From the NCBI GenBank assembly GCA_018434685.1, contig JAHDOV010000003.1:92302-156301 (forward strand): DNA of 64,000 nucleotides, read 5' to 3'. The notes under the pieces are model-generated. The model worked only from the letters and a program-made list of their open reading frames with translations. It searched no databases and was not told the origin of the DNA. The translations under genes were made by a program, and so were the position numbers. This DNA is from Deltaproteobacteria bacterium (GTDB lineage: Bacteria > Desulfobacterota > Desulfomonilia > UBA1062). Positions 51,154 to 58,816 of this stretch are shown one piece after another. Position 1 is the stretch's first letter, and each line of letters begins with the position of its first letter.

Positions 51154-52659
51154 ATGAGAATCAGCAACACAAGAAAAACGTTGTCCGGAAACTGTTGTCA
51201 GGGCAAACCATGGCTTCTTGCCGCGGTGTTCATCTGCGCCTGCCTGCTCCTTCCGCAGGCGGGCTTCGCGGCCTGGAGCGATGACCCCATCGCCGTATTT
51301 GTAGGCGAGGGTGATCAGTGTCGTCCCCAGGTCGTCTATGACGGGTCGGGCGGCTATTATGTGACTTGGCAGGATCATGAGGCCGAGGGCGTGTTCGCTC
51401 AGCACTATGACGTCAACGGCGATGCCACGTGGGAGAGCCCTATCCAGGTCGGCGGCGGGAGCCAGTATCACCAGCAGGAAGCGGTGGCGGACGGCAACGG
51501 CGGGATCCTGGTGGCATGGGATGACGACAGGGATTACTACACCTATGTCCAGCGCATCGACGTGGACGGCAACCTGGCCTGGGGTGAAGGCGGCGTGGCC
51601 GTCATCAACGAAGAAGAGCCTTGGATAGCCTCCGACGGGGAGGGCGGGGCCATCGTCATGTCGTATTACGAGGTTGTCAACAAGGTTGCCTCCGACGGCA
51701 GCCTTCCCTGGGCCGATGCGGACAACCCGCTGGAATACAGCACATCATCATCGGCCACGAAGATTGTCTCCGACGGCGCAGGCGGGGCGATCCTCCTGTG
51801 GGATGAATACGACCTCTTCTCCGGCATCGCGCTCCAGCGGATCGACGCGGAAGGAGACTTCGTGTGGAACGAGGGCGAGCCGCTGCAACTGAGTGCCGAG
51901 GGAAGTTCCCCGAGCTGCCCCCGGCTGATCCCCGACAATGGCGGCGCTATCGTTGTCTGGGAGGATTCGAGTAGCGGCTACAAGGTGATGGCCCAGAAGA
52001 TCGACGCCGACGGACAGATCCAGTGGACCGAAGGCGGAGAGGAAGTCGCCACGGGGACAAATCTTGGTTACTGTGAACCGGCCTCGGACGGGGCTGGCGG
52101 CGCCTTCATAACCTGGTGCGACTGGGACACTGATACCATCTATGCCCAGTACATCGACGCGAACGGAGACATCGTCTGGGACGACCCGGTAGCCATGAGC
52201 CCGGAGGGCGATCTGTATGACGTCGTGCAGCATCCGCGCCGTACTGTTGAGGACGGGCTCGGCGGGTTCATCACGGCCTGGTGCAATAACGACGATGAAG
52301 CCAAGGCCCAGCGGTGCGACGCGACAGGTGCCGTGCTCTGGACAACGGCCGGCGTTGTGCTCGCCACCGGCGAGTCCATCTCTTACGAGCCCAAGCTGGC
52401 CTCAAACGGGCAGGGCGGCGCGGTGGCCGTGTGGGTCGATTATCTTGACGGCACCTATAGGGATATCTTCATGCAGGGTGTCAGCGCCGAGGGTGTCGTG
52501 GGCGACCCGGGCTACACCCCGCCTTCCAGCTCGAGCTCCGGCGACGACGGCTTTTGCTTCGTGGGTGCGGTCTCTGCGGCCGCACCCGGCGGGATGGCCG
52601 GCATGCTCCTGCTTCTGATCACAGGGGCGGGCTGGCTCTCGCTGGCACGCAGGCGGTAA
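51154..52659 (+). CDS. Secreted beta-propeller-like repeat protein with C-terminal sorting tail
   Basis: The 501-residue protein has a signal peptide (LLAAVFICACLLLPQAGFA). At least seven degenerate repeats of about 55 residues follow, each with a W.. core and GGA or GGI turns (SDGAGGAILLW, PDNGGAIVVWED, SDGAGGAFITWCD, SNGQGGAVAVWVD), suggesting a beta-propeller. The C-terminus has a serine-rich linker, DDGFCFVG with a single Cys, a hydrophobic helix and ARRR, the pattern of cysteine-containing CTERM sorting signals. It is probably surface-attached. AGGAGG fixes ATG 51154. The ligand is unknown. Confidence 0.75.
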   Translation: MRISNTRKTLSGNCCQGKPWLLAAVFICACLLLPQAGFAAWSDDPIAVFVGEGDQCRPQVVYDGSGGYYVTWQDHEAEGVFAQHYDVNGDATWESPIQVGGGSQYHQQEAVADGNGGILVAWDDDRDYYTYVQRIDVDGNLAWGEGGVAVINEEEPWIASDGEGGAIVMSYYEVVNKVASDGSLPWADADNPLEYSTSSSATKIVSDGAGGAILLWDEYDLFSGIALQRIDAEGDFVWNEGEPLQLSAEGSSPSCPRLIPDNGGAIVVWEDSSSGYKVMAQKIDADGQIQWTEGGEEVATGTNLGYCEPASDGAGGAFITWCDWDTDTIYAQYIDANGDIVWDDPVAMSPEGDLYDVVQHPRRTVEDGLGGFITAWCNNDDEAKAQRCDATGAVLWTTAGVVLATGESISYEPKLASNGQGGAVAVWVDYLDGTYRDIFMQGVSAEGVVGDPGYTPPSSSSSGDDGFCFVGAVSAAAPGGMAGMLLLLITGAGWLSLARRR

Positions 52660-52969
52660 GGCCTTCACACACCACCCGGACCGGGGTCAGAGGCGACTCC
52701 GGTCCGGGCAATTCCGTTGGAACTTTCAGGACCCCCCCCTCAAACCCGAACCAAGTATGGGGACCAAGGCAATTATATGTAATGAAATAGATTGTCCCCT
52801 GGAAAAGGACCACTTTAACCCTTGGAAGGCCATCACGGCATCAAAAAGGTTGTTCTAAGAAATTCTCTGCGAAAAATAGATCGGGCCCAAAAGGCGCTCC
52901 CATACCTTGAACCTCGGACCTTACATCTGTTTTTGTGGCCCCTTTTTCAGGTTGGAGACCTATCCCGCT
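52660..52969. other. Gene-free stretch with dispersed repeat copy F
   Basis: GACCGGGGTCAGAGGCGACTCCGGTC (26 bases, 52679-52704) forms a small stem that could end the surface-protein transcript. Positions 52758-52858 match the dispersed repeat (TGTAAT, CCTTGGAAGGCCAT, TCAAAAAGGTTGTTCTAA). No gene. Confidence 0.5.
52758..52858. repeat. Dispersed GGGGTC-type intergenic repeat, diverged copy F
   Basis: The order of conserved words is that of copies A and B: ATGGGGACCAAGG, TGTAAT, GGAAAAGGACC, ACCCTTGGAAGGCCAT and CAAAAAGGTTGTTCTAA. It is the most diverged full-length copy in the window. Confidence 0.5.
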
Positions 52970-53200
52970 CTATTTATAGAGAATAAGGAATTCTTCAAGA
53001 CTCATCCCTGCATTCTCGATGAGCTTACGGAGCAATCCCTGCTTGATGGATTTTCCTTTATGAACCGGAATGGTAAGAATACTTGAATGTCCCCCCTTTG
53101 ATAGAATGATGTGGCTGCCAGTCTGCCGTGCAACTTGCCAACCGGCTCTTTCAAAGGTTTTGACAACCCGGAGGGGCTTCAGGTTGTACAATCCGCTCAT
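52970..53200 (-). CDS. hicA: HicA-type mRNA interferase toxin
   Basis: The 76-residue protein matches HicA: LKPLRVVKTFERAGWQVARQTGSHIIL, with the catalytic His in GSHIIL, then IPVHKGKSIKQGLLRKLIENAGMSLEEF. HicA cleaves translated mRNA. Its ATG overlaps the TGA of the upstream antitoxin gene by four bases. It is full length with the catalytic residue intact. Confidence 0.92.
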   Translation of the reverse strand: MSGLYNLKPLRVVKTFERAGWQVARQTGSHIILSKGGHSSILTIPVHKGKSIKQGLLRKLIENAGMSLEEFLILYK

Positions 53201-53829
53201 GAGGCCTTTTTGCCGGATTCCTTATGAGGCATGAGCTGCAAGCATCCCTCGATGGCATCCTTGATCATTTCAAGGGCTTCTTCAATTGTATCACCCTGAG
53301 AAGCACAGCCAGGAATAGAGGGACATTCGATCCAGTAACCCCCGTCTTCCGTATCGGTATGAAGAACAACTGAATAAGTGTGTCGTTTTGCGTTGACCGT
53401 GTATGTTTTCTCATCGTGCAGATGGTTGACCTCGCCCTTCAATTCCTCGATCAGATTCCCCAGGGCGACGGCAAAGACGAGTTGTCCATTGCGCAGGGTG
53501 TCTAAGATTTCAGAGCTTTTCCGCGTGAGGACGAAAATGGTGTTTCCGTCTGTCAGGAATCTGAGATCTGCAAGGGGTTTTTCAATATCAGGCATATTCT
53601 TTCTTAAATAGATAAGGGATTTCCTCATTTTCTGCAGGGTGATGCCGTTATCTTTAAGGTTCTTGGCCACCTTCATCTGGATCAGATCGGTAAAAGAATA
53701 TAACCGGGTGCTGCCAGAACCGGCAGCCTCGTGAACAGAAGGTTTGATGAAATGGGTTTTGTCCCAGTAATCAATCTGCCTTTTTGTCAACCCGACTATA
53801 GCGCTTGCAGTTTTTGTATTGAAGTACAT
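53197..53829 (-). CDS. MerR-HicB fusion antitoxin
   Basis: One uninterrupted frame of 210 codons joins a MerR-type HTH (NTKTASAIVGLTKRQIDYWD, residues 4-75), a linker domain (LADLRFLTDGNTIFVL) and a C-terminal HicB fold (YSVVLHTDTEDGGYWIECPS, then GCASQGDTIEEALEMIKDAI). The usual C-terminal DNA-binding domain of HicB is absent, so the MerR part must do that work. GGAGGG 8 bases upstream supports ATG 53829; Mets at 53835 and 53844 are less well placed. It precedes hicA with a four-base overlap. It should neutralise HicA and repress the operon through the inverted repeat upstream. Confidence 0.88.
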   Translation of the reverse strand: MYFNTKTASAIVGLTKRQIDYWDKTHFIKPSVHEAAGSGSTRLYSFTDLIQMKVAKNLKDNGITLQKMRKSLIYLRKNMPDIEKPLADLRFLTDGNTIFVLTRKSSEILDTLRNGQLVFAVALGNLIEELKGEVNHLHDEKTYTVNAKRHTYSVVLHTDTEDGGYWIECPSIPGCASQGDTIEEALEMIKDAIEGCLQLMPHKESGKKAS

Positions 53830-53843
53830 TGCCATACCCTCCA

Positions 53844-53900
53844 TGGCTTTATAAAAACAACAATGTATTTATAAAGCCACTAATTAACAGTTGTCAAGAT
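53844..53900 (-). promoter_or_regulatory. Promoter with 12-bp inverted-repeat operator for MerR-HicB/HicA
   Basis: TGGCTTTATAAA (53844-53855) and its exact complement (53868-53879) stand 12 bases apart. On the minus strand TTGACA lies at about 53895-53900, with TTATAA 17 bases later inside the operator, so binding would cover the -10 box. A long dyad at the promoter is typical for MerR-type binding. Confidence 0.7.
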
Positions 53901-54065
53901 ACTTATTTGCTGGACCCCGGTGTGACCTTATCAAAGAGTTGTGACAGGCGGTTCCTTCTCCCTGAACAGGTTGTAACTCAGGGAGGTGCCACGAAGGCCG
54001 TTGCCGGATGTGGACTGGCTTTGGCGGCTCGTGTTAATCCCCCCTGAGTGCTTGACCGCCTGGAT

Positions 54066-55055
54066 TTAAAAATTTATCCCCACACTGGCAAGGCCGATGA
54101 TCGTCTGGCTGTCGAAGAAATCGATATTGGCATCTGAGCCGACATAGCCTGCCCCGGCGCTGGCGAAGAGACGTTCCACCCCGAAGAGATTCAGGCGCAT
54201 CACCTGGGCAAAGGTGGTGATTCCGGACTCCTGGCGGGTCTTGTCAAAGAGCGGGTGGGTCTTTTGATACTGGTGGTGAAAGCCTGACACCAGGCCGATG
54301 AGCACCCATGGAGGCCGGACACGTTGCACCTGCACCCCCAGTTTGATGCCGTGATAGCTGTTGCTGCGGCCCTCGATGTCGCCGTAGGTGCAGCTCAATT
54401 CAGGGCTGAGGCTGACGTCCGGCTCAAGAGGCAGGGTGTACTTGACCCCCAATTCGTGGATCCAGCCGGTGCGTTTGAGATCGTCATCAAGATCGCCGAT
54501 CTCGTCGTCTTCGATGTCGATACGGCCGATGTTGTAGGTTACCTCCCAGGGGGTGCCGGCAACCTCCTGCAATTGGACGCGCAGACCATAGGCATCCACA
54601 TCGGTTTTAACGCGGGCACTGCCTGTCTGATAGGGATTCTTCCAGACCTCCTGGATGGGCAGCCACGTCACGGCCACATCGAGTGTGCCGGCATCCATGG
54701 GTCGGCTCACCCCTGCGGCCAGGGCAAACCCCTCGCCGATCTCCAGCGGGTTGCCGGCATAGACGGCGGTGCCGCCTTCAAACTGGTAGCGCAGGTACAT
54801 GGATGCCAGCCCCGAGATCACCTCGTGTGTGTCGGCCGGTCCGTCAAGACTGTCGGTGCTGCGGTTGTCGCCCTCGGTGGACAACTGGCTGTCGGTCTGC
54901 ACAAAAAAGGCGCCGCCCTGCAGCCTTCCTGAGAAACCCGGTTCTGAGCCGTCAGGACCCTGGGCGTGAGCTGACAGCGATGTGGCAACGAAGAGAACGG
55001 CTGATGTGGCGATGAACAGGGCGGCATGAAGCAGCCTTTGCACGATGTGTTTCAT
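54066..55055 (-). CDS. Outer-membrane beta-barrel protein (DUF2860-like)
   Basis: The 329-residue protein has a signal peptide (LLHAALFIATSAVLFVATSLSAHA) and then alternating beta strands with Gly/aromatic patterns. It opens with GFSGRLQGGAFFVQTDSQL and ends in Phe (LASVGINF), the outer-membrane insertion signature. The start resembles the DUF2860 family of putative porin-like proteins. AGGAG 8 bases before ATG 55055 supports the start. It follows the CPBP protease on the same strand, 63 bases on. Confidence 0.7.
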   Translation of the reverse strand: MKHIVQRLLHAALFIATSAVLFVATSLSAHAQGPDGSEPGFSGRLQGGAFFVQTDSQLSTEGDNRSTDSLDGPADTHEVISGLASMYLRYQFEGGTAVYAGNPLEIGEGFALAAGVSRPMDAGTLDVAVTWLPIQEVWKNPYQTGSARVKTDVDAYGLRVQLQEVAGTPWEVTYNIGRIDIEDDEIGDLDDDLKRTGWIHELGVKYTLPLEPDVSLSPELSCTYGDIEGRSNSYHGIKLGVQVQRVRPPWVLIGLVSGFHHQYQKTHPLFDKTRQESGITTFAQVMRLNLFGVERLFASAGAGYVGSDANIDFFDSQTIIGLASVGINF

Positions 55056-55118
55056 GGGGTGTGTCTCCTTTTTATTTTTGCTCAATAAAGGGTTATACGT
55101 AGTTCTTTGATCGATTCA

Positions 55119-55952
55119 TCAGTGAGTTCTCACGGCAAGGTGTTCCCTTGAAAAAAACATTTCTTTGTCGTGCGCAATGATCGTAGCGGCAACAGCCATG
55201 AGGAGCACTGTCTGAATGCATTTTGTAATCTGAGTCATTTCCAGGAGCTCCTGAGAGATATTGATGATGAAGTGAAAGAGGATCGCGGCGATGACGCTCT
55301 TTCTGTTTTTTATGCAGATCCAGCTGATGATGACTCCCATAGGAATGATGCCGACATAAAAGTTGACGGCAAACCAGATATTCTCATGGAAAACAGTATA
55401 CTGGTAGGAGTCTTTGACAAAGATGAGTGGAACGTGCCAGAGCGACCAGAGCACGCTGAACACTATCGATGCCGTAAGGAAGGTGTACCTGGCCTGCAGG
55501 CTGTCAAAGGCATACCCCCTCCAGCCAAGCTCCTCGAAACTTGCGGCAAACAACAGGAGGAGCAGCACCGGGACGAAGCCTGATGAGAACGAGAAGCCGT
55601 GGGCAAGCTGCAGCTGCGCGGTCGATTCTCCGAAAAGGAGAGAAATGAGGATAGAGGCCAGAACAGACAGCGGCATCAGAAAAATAAACACCGGCAGCGT
55701 TTTCGGCTCCATGAGTGTGAGATTGAAAAGCCGGTTCACAAAATCCCTCTTCAGGGCTGGATCTTTTGAGGTAAAGATCATGGCGAGCGAGATAAGAAAC
55801 GGAGCCATGAGCCCGGGCAGCATCAGGGTCATGTAGAGTCCGCGGTCATCATCCTGGAAACTTGCATACGCCCCTGCAGACCACAGGGCGAACGTCGTAA
55901 GAAACGTCATGGAAAAATAGAAGAGTGGTTTGTAGCTGTAGTTTGAGATCAT
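55119..55952 (-). CDS. CPBP-family intramembrane metalloprotease
   Basis: The 277-residue protein has eight or so membrane helices and the CPBP/Abi motifs: EELGWRG (the EExxxR type), then SVLWSLWHVPL with a ligand His and LFHFIINISQ with the last His. Members process prenylated peptides or confer bacteriocin immunity. GAGGAAG before the Met near 55952 fits the RBS. TetR lies immediately upstream on the same strand, so it probably regulates this pair. Confidence 0.87.
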   Translation of the reverse strand: MISNYSYKPLFYFSMTFLTTFALWSAGAYASFQDDDRGLYMTLMLPGLMAPFLISLAMIFTSKDPALKRDFVNRLFNLTLMEPKTLPVFIFLMPLSVLASILISLLFGESTAQLQLAHGFSFSSGFVPVLLLLLFAASFEELGWRGYAFDSLQARYTFLTASIVFSVLWSLWHVPLIFVKDSYQYTVFHENIWFAVNFYVGIIPMGVIISWICIKNRKSVIAAILFHFIINISQELLEMTQITKCIQTVLLMAVAATIIAHDKEMFFSREHLAVRTH

Positions 55953-55993
55953 GGCTTCCTCGTAATGGTCATGTCGTGGCGTGGTTGGCATAT

Positions 55994-56617
55994 TTATTCA
56001 GCAAGAAAGCTGAACGACCCTTTGGGTGCGTGTAATTGGGCCTCTACCAGGGAGGGAAATGCCTTCATCCGCCGGGCAAGCTCTGTCTCGCTCCAGGGGT
56101 AGAACCCCACATCAGTCAGGAACTGGATGCCTGCCAGCATAAATTCAGCACATTCAAGGGGATGGTCTGTCTTGAATACGCCCTGGTCGCACCCTTCTTC
56201 AATGACAGCAGCGAAAATAGGGGCAAGTTTTATCAGGTAGCGTCCGAGCTGTCGTGTGTGCATGAGGGTGTTCCCCGGGTGGTGAAGATTTACCAGGAGT
56301 TGCTCATGTTCTTCGGCCATCGTGTCCGTCGTTACAAGAACCCGGATCTTTTCAAGCGCAGTGAGGTTGCGACACTGGCTGCTCTTCATCAACTGCTCTT
56401 TCCGCCGGAGCTCTTCATCAACAAGATCCTCTACGACGGCTTCAAGCAGGTCCTCTTTCGATGAAAAGTAATGGTAGATGGTCCCTTTCGCTATGTTGAG
56501 CGTGTCCATCAACTCCTGCATGGTGGTTCTGTCGTACTCTTTTGTCTGAAAGAGTCCCCGTGCTGCCTGAATAATCTCTTTTCGCCGTATATCAGGCTTC
56601 TTTGTGGTTCTTGCCAT
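55994..56617 (-). CDS. TetR-family repressor of the CPBP operon
   Basis: The 207-residue protein has an N-terminal TetR HTH (RKEIIQAARGLFQTKEYDRTTMQELMDTLNIAKGTIYHYFSSKEDLLE) and a helical effector domain. It starts the operon with the CPBP and probably the outer-membrane gene. A palindrome upstream (56663-56677) is a likely operator. The effector ligand is unknown. Confidence 0.9.
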   Translation of the reverse strand: MARTTKKPDIRRKEIIQAARGLFQTKEYDRTTMQELMDTLNIAKGTIYHYFSSKEDLLEAVVEDLVDEELRRKEQLMKSSQCRNLTALEKIRVLVTTDTMAEEHEQLLVNLHHPGNTLMHTRQLGRYLIKLAPIFAAVIEEGCDQGVFKTDHPLECAEFMLAGIQFLTDVGFYPWSETELARRMKAFPSLVEAQLHAPKGSFSFLAE

Positions 56618-56662
56618 TTCGTTTCCCCTTTTCCTGCACGAGTAAAAAGCAGTTTAAATAAC

Positions 56663-56677
56663 GACCGACCGACGGTC
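56663..56677. promoter_or_regulatory. Predicted TetR operator
   Basis: GACCG-ACCGA-CGGTC is palindromic in its arms and lies about 45 bases before the tetR ATG, in a wider ATTGACCGTCGGTCGGTCG context on the minus strand. Confidence 0.5.
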
Positions 56678-56899
56678 AATAAACGAACTATCGGAGGAGG
56701 CCGGGTTTGTCAATGAAAAAAACAAACCCGTTACAACAATCGAGGAAGGGGGGCGGGCCGTGCGTCTGCCGTTTCGGGAATACGCTGACTGTATATGGCC
56801 AGGCAGGTACGATGGGAATGCGAGAGAACTCTCCCTATTACTGCCGAATATCACGCGCACCCCTTGAAGGAGCTTTATTCCTATGCTTATATAGCTGGG

Positions 56900-57326
56900 G
56901 TTCAGGGAATCTGCGCTCTGGGAACTGCAGTTCATTCACCATAAGATCTACCTTTCAAATGCACCATCAGAGGTGGATAATTTCGAGATAACCCATGGAT
57001 TCAACATCATCACCATCAACCGAGTCTTTGAAAAAACATGGTTCGACCTCCGCGTGGGTGCAGGCCTTGTTGCGGCACATACAGAGTCGACGGTGCGCAG
57101 CCTGGAGAAAAATGGCCACGGGGGTTCCTTGTACGCGGGTTATCGGCTGACCGGTCCGGCAATCATCGCCGGCGCAGGCAGGAGCTTTGCAGTATCAAAG
57201 CACCTGTTCATAGCTGCAGAAGCACAGCTCTCGGCTGCATGGGCCCGTGTCCCTGTTGCGGATGGAAACGCGAACGCGCCGAACATTGCCCTGCACGGAC
57301 TGCTGGGCCTCGGATATCTGTTCTGA
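56900..57326 (+). pseudogene. Truncated outer-membrane barrel protein
   Basis: The frame after a TAG near 56893 encodes WELQFIHHKIYLSNAPSEVD followed by FEITHGFNIITINR, and ends GLLGLGYLF. These are barrel-like strands with a C-terminal aromatic residue, typical of an outer-membrane protein of about 200-250 aa. There is no signal peptide and no proper start; the first half appears lost or shifted. An alternative is a GTG start at 56973 giving a 117-residue fragment. Confidence 0.55.
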
Positions 57327-57575
57327 TGGGCGAGGCGGGGTCTGTATCGGTGACAATCTTGTTGCACAGTCATGTCGACAGCCCTGAACCTCATGCATTT
57401 TTCCCGTGCCAGTGCCTGTCGTTGTTGATCACCTAAACTCCTGCTCCGGTAAAAGACCTCGATGCGTGCTCGGGCTTGTGTGAAACAGCGGGATCAACAG
57501 TGCTATCCATTTTGCACTCGGCGGCAAAATAGGTTATAAACACTGCAGGTTGATATTGTCTCTCATAAGGAATGT

Positions 57576-58805
57576 ATGAAAATTCTCCACACCTCCGACT
57601 GGCACATTGGCCGCACCTTGTACGGCCGCAGGCGATACGCGGAATTCGAGGCCTTCCTGGGCTGGCTTGCCGAGCTCATCGAGGCTGAAGATATCGAGGT
57701 GGTGCTTGTGGCAGGTGACGTGTTCGACAACAGTACTCCCAGCAACTATGCTCAGGGGCTCTACTACCGGTTTTTGTGCCGCGTGGCGGCCTTGCCGGAC
57801 CGCCATGTGGTGGTGACGGCCGGGAATCATGACTCGCCGTCTTTCCTGAACGCGCCCCGGGAGCTCCTGAAGTTTCTGAATGTCCATGTGGTGGGGAGTG
57901 CAGCCGAGGCCCTCGAGAATGAAGCGATCGTGATTGCCGGGCAGGATAAGACTCCCCGGCTCATCGTCTGCGCCGTACCCTATCTCCGGGACCGCGACAT
58001 CCGCACGGCCGAGGCCGGTGAGAGCGTCGAGGACAAGGAGCGCAAGATCATCGAGGGGATCAGGACCCACTACCGCCTGGTGTGCGAGGCGGCTGTGCAG
58101 AAGCGCGCCACGCTGGACAGCCCTGTCCCGATCGTGGCCATGGGGCATCTCTTCACGTCAGGCGGGCAGACCGTTGACGGCGACGGGGTGCGCGAACTGT
58201 ATATCGGCTCCCTGGCGCAGGTCAGAACGGACGTGTTTCCCGAATCCATCGACTACCTGGCCCTGGGGCATCTCCATGTGCCGCAGCGGGTGGGCGGTTC
58301 TGACTTCATACGCTATAGCGGCTCTCCTTTGCCCATGGGCTTTGGGGAGGCACATCAGGAAAAGGGCGTGCTTCTCGTGGAGTTCACGGATGACACACCC
58401 CTGGTAACAAATGTTCCCGTACCCAGGTTCCAGGAGCTCAAGACCCTGCGGGGAGATTGGCACACCATTGCCGGTGATATCGAGGGCCTGAAGAAAGAAG
58501 GAAGCACTGCCTGGCTGGAGATTGTCTACGAGGGTGGCGAGATTGCCGGGAGTCTGCGCGAGCAGCTGGACGAGGCCATAGAGGGGACCGGTTTGGAGAT
58601 CCTCCGGGTCAAAAACAACCGGGTGCTGGAACTGGCCATGAAAGGCATGGAGAGCGGGGAAACGCTCGACGACCTGGATGTGATCGACGTGTTCAAACGC
58701 TGCCTCGAGTCGCACGAAGTGCCCGAGGATCAGCACCCTGCGCTTGAGAGCGCATACCGGGAAGTCATCGGGTCCCTGCATGAAGCAGACCCCATGGAGC
58801 AGTAG
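57576..58805 (+). CDS. sbcD: SbcD exonuclease subunit
   Basis: The 409-residue Mre11-type nuclease opens with ILHTSDWHIGRTLYGRRR and has the metal motifs GDVFDN, GNHDSP, GHLF and GHLHVPQ, so all phosphoesterase residues are present. With SbcC it opens hairpins and processes blocked DNA ends. Normal length. AAGGAA precedes the ATG. sbcC starts 11 bases after its stop. Confidence 0.95.
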   Translation: MKILHTSDWHIGRTLYGRRRYAEFEAFLGWLAELIEAEDIEVVLVAGDVFDNSTPSNYAQGLYYRFLCRVAALPDRHVVVTAGNHDSPSFLNAPRELLKFLNVHVVGSAAEALENEAIVIAGQDKTPRLIVCAVPYLRDRDIRTAEAGESVEDKERKIIEGIRTHYRLVCEAAVQKRATLDSPVPIVAMGHLFTSGGQTVDGDGVRELYIGSLAQVRTDVFPESIDYLALGHLHVPQRVGGSDFIRYSGSPLPMGFGEAHQEKGVLLVEFTDDTPLVTNVPVPRFQELKTLRGDWHTIAGDIEGLKKEGSTAWLEIVYEGGEIAGSLREQLDEAIEGTGLEILRVKNNRVLELAMKGMESGETLDDLDVIDVFKRCLESHEVPEDQHPALESAYREVIGSLHEADPMEQ

Positions 58806-58816
58806 GAGAACAAGGC

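Noticed and set aside
50671-51157. 161-codon frame taken as a gene
   Set aside because: Only its first 35 residues look like protein, and those match a transposase C-terminus; the rest is leader of the surface-protein gene.
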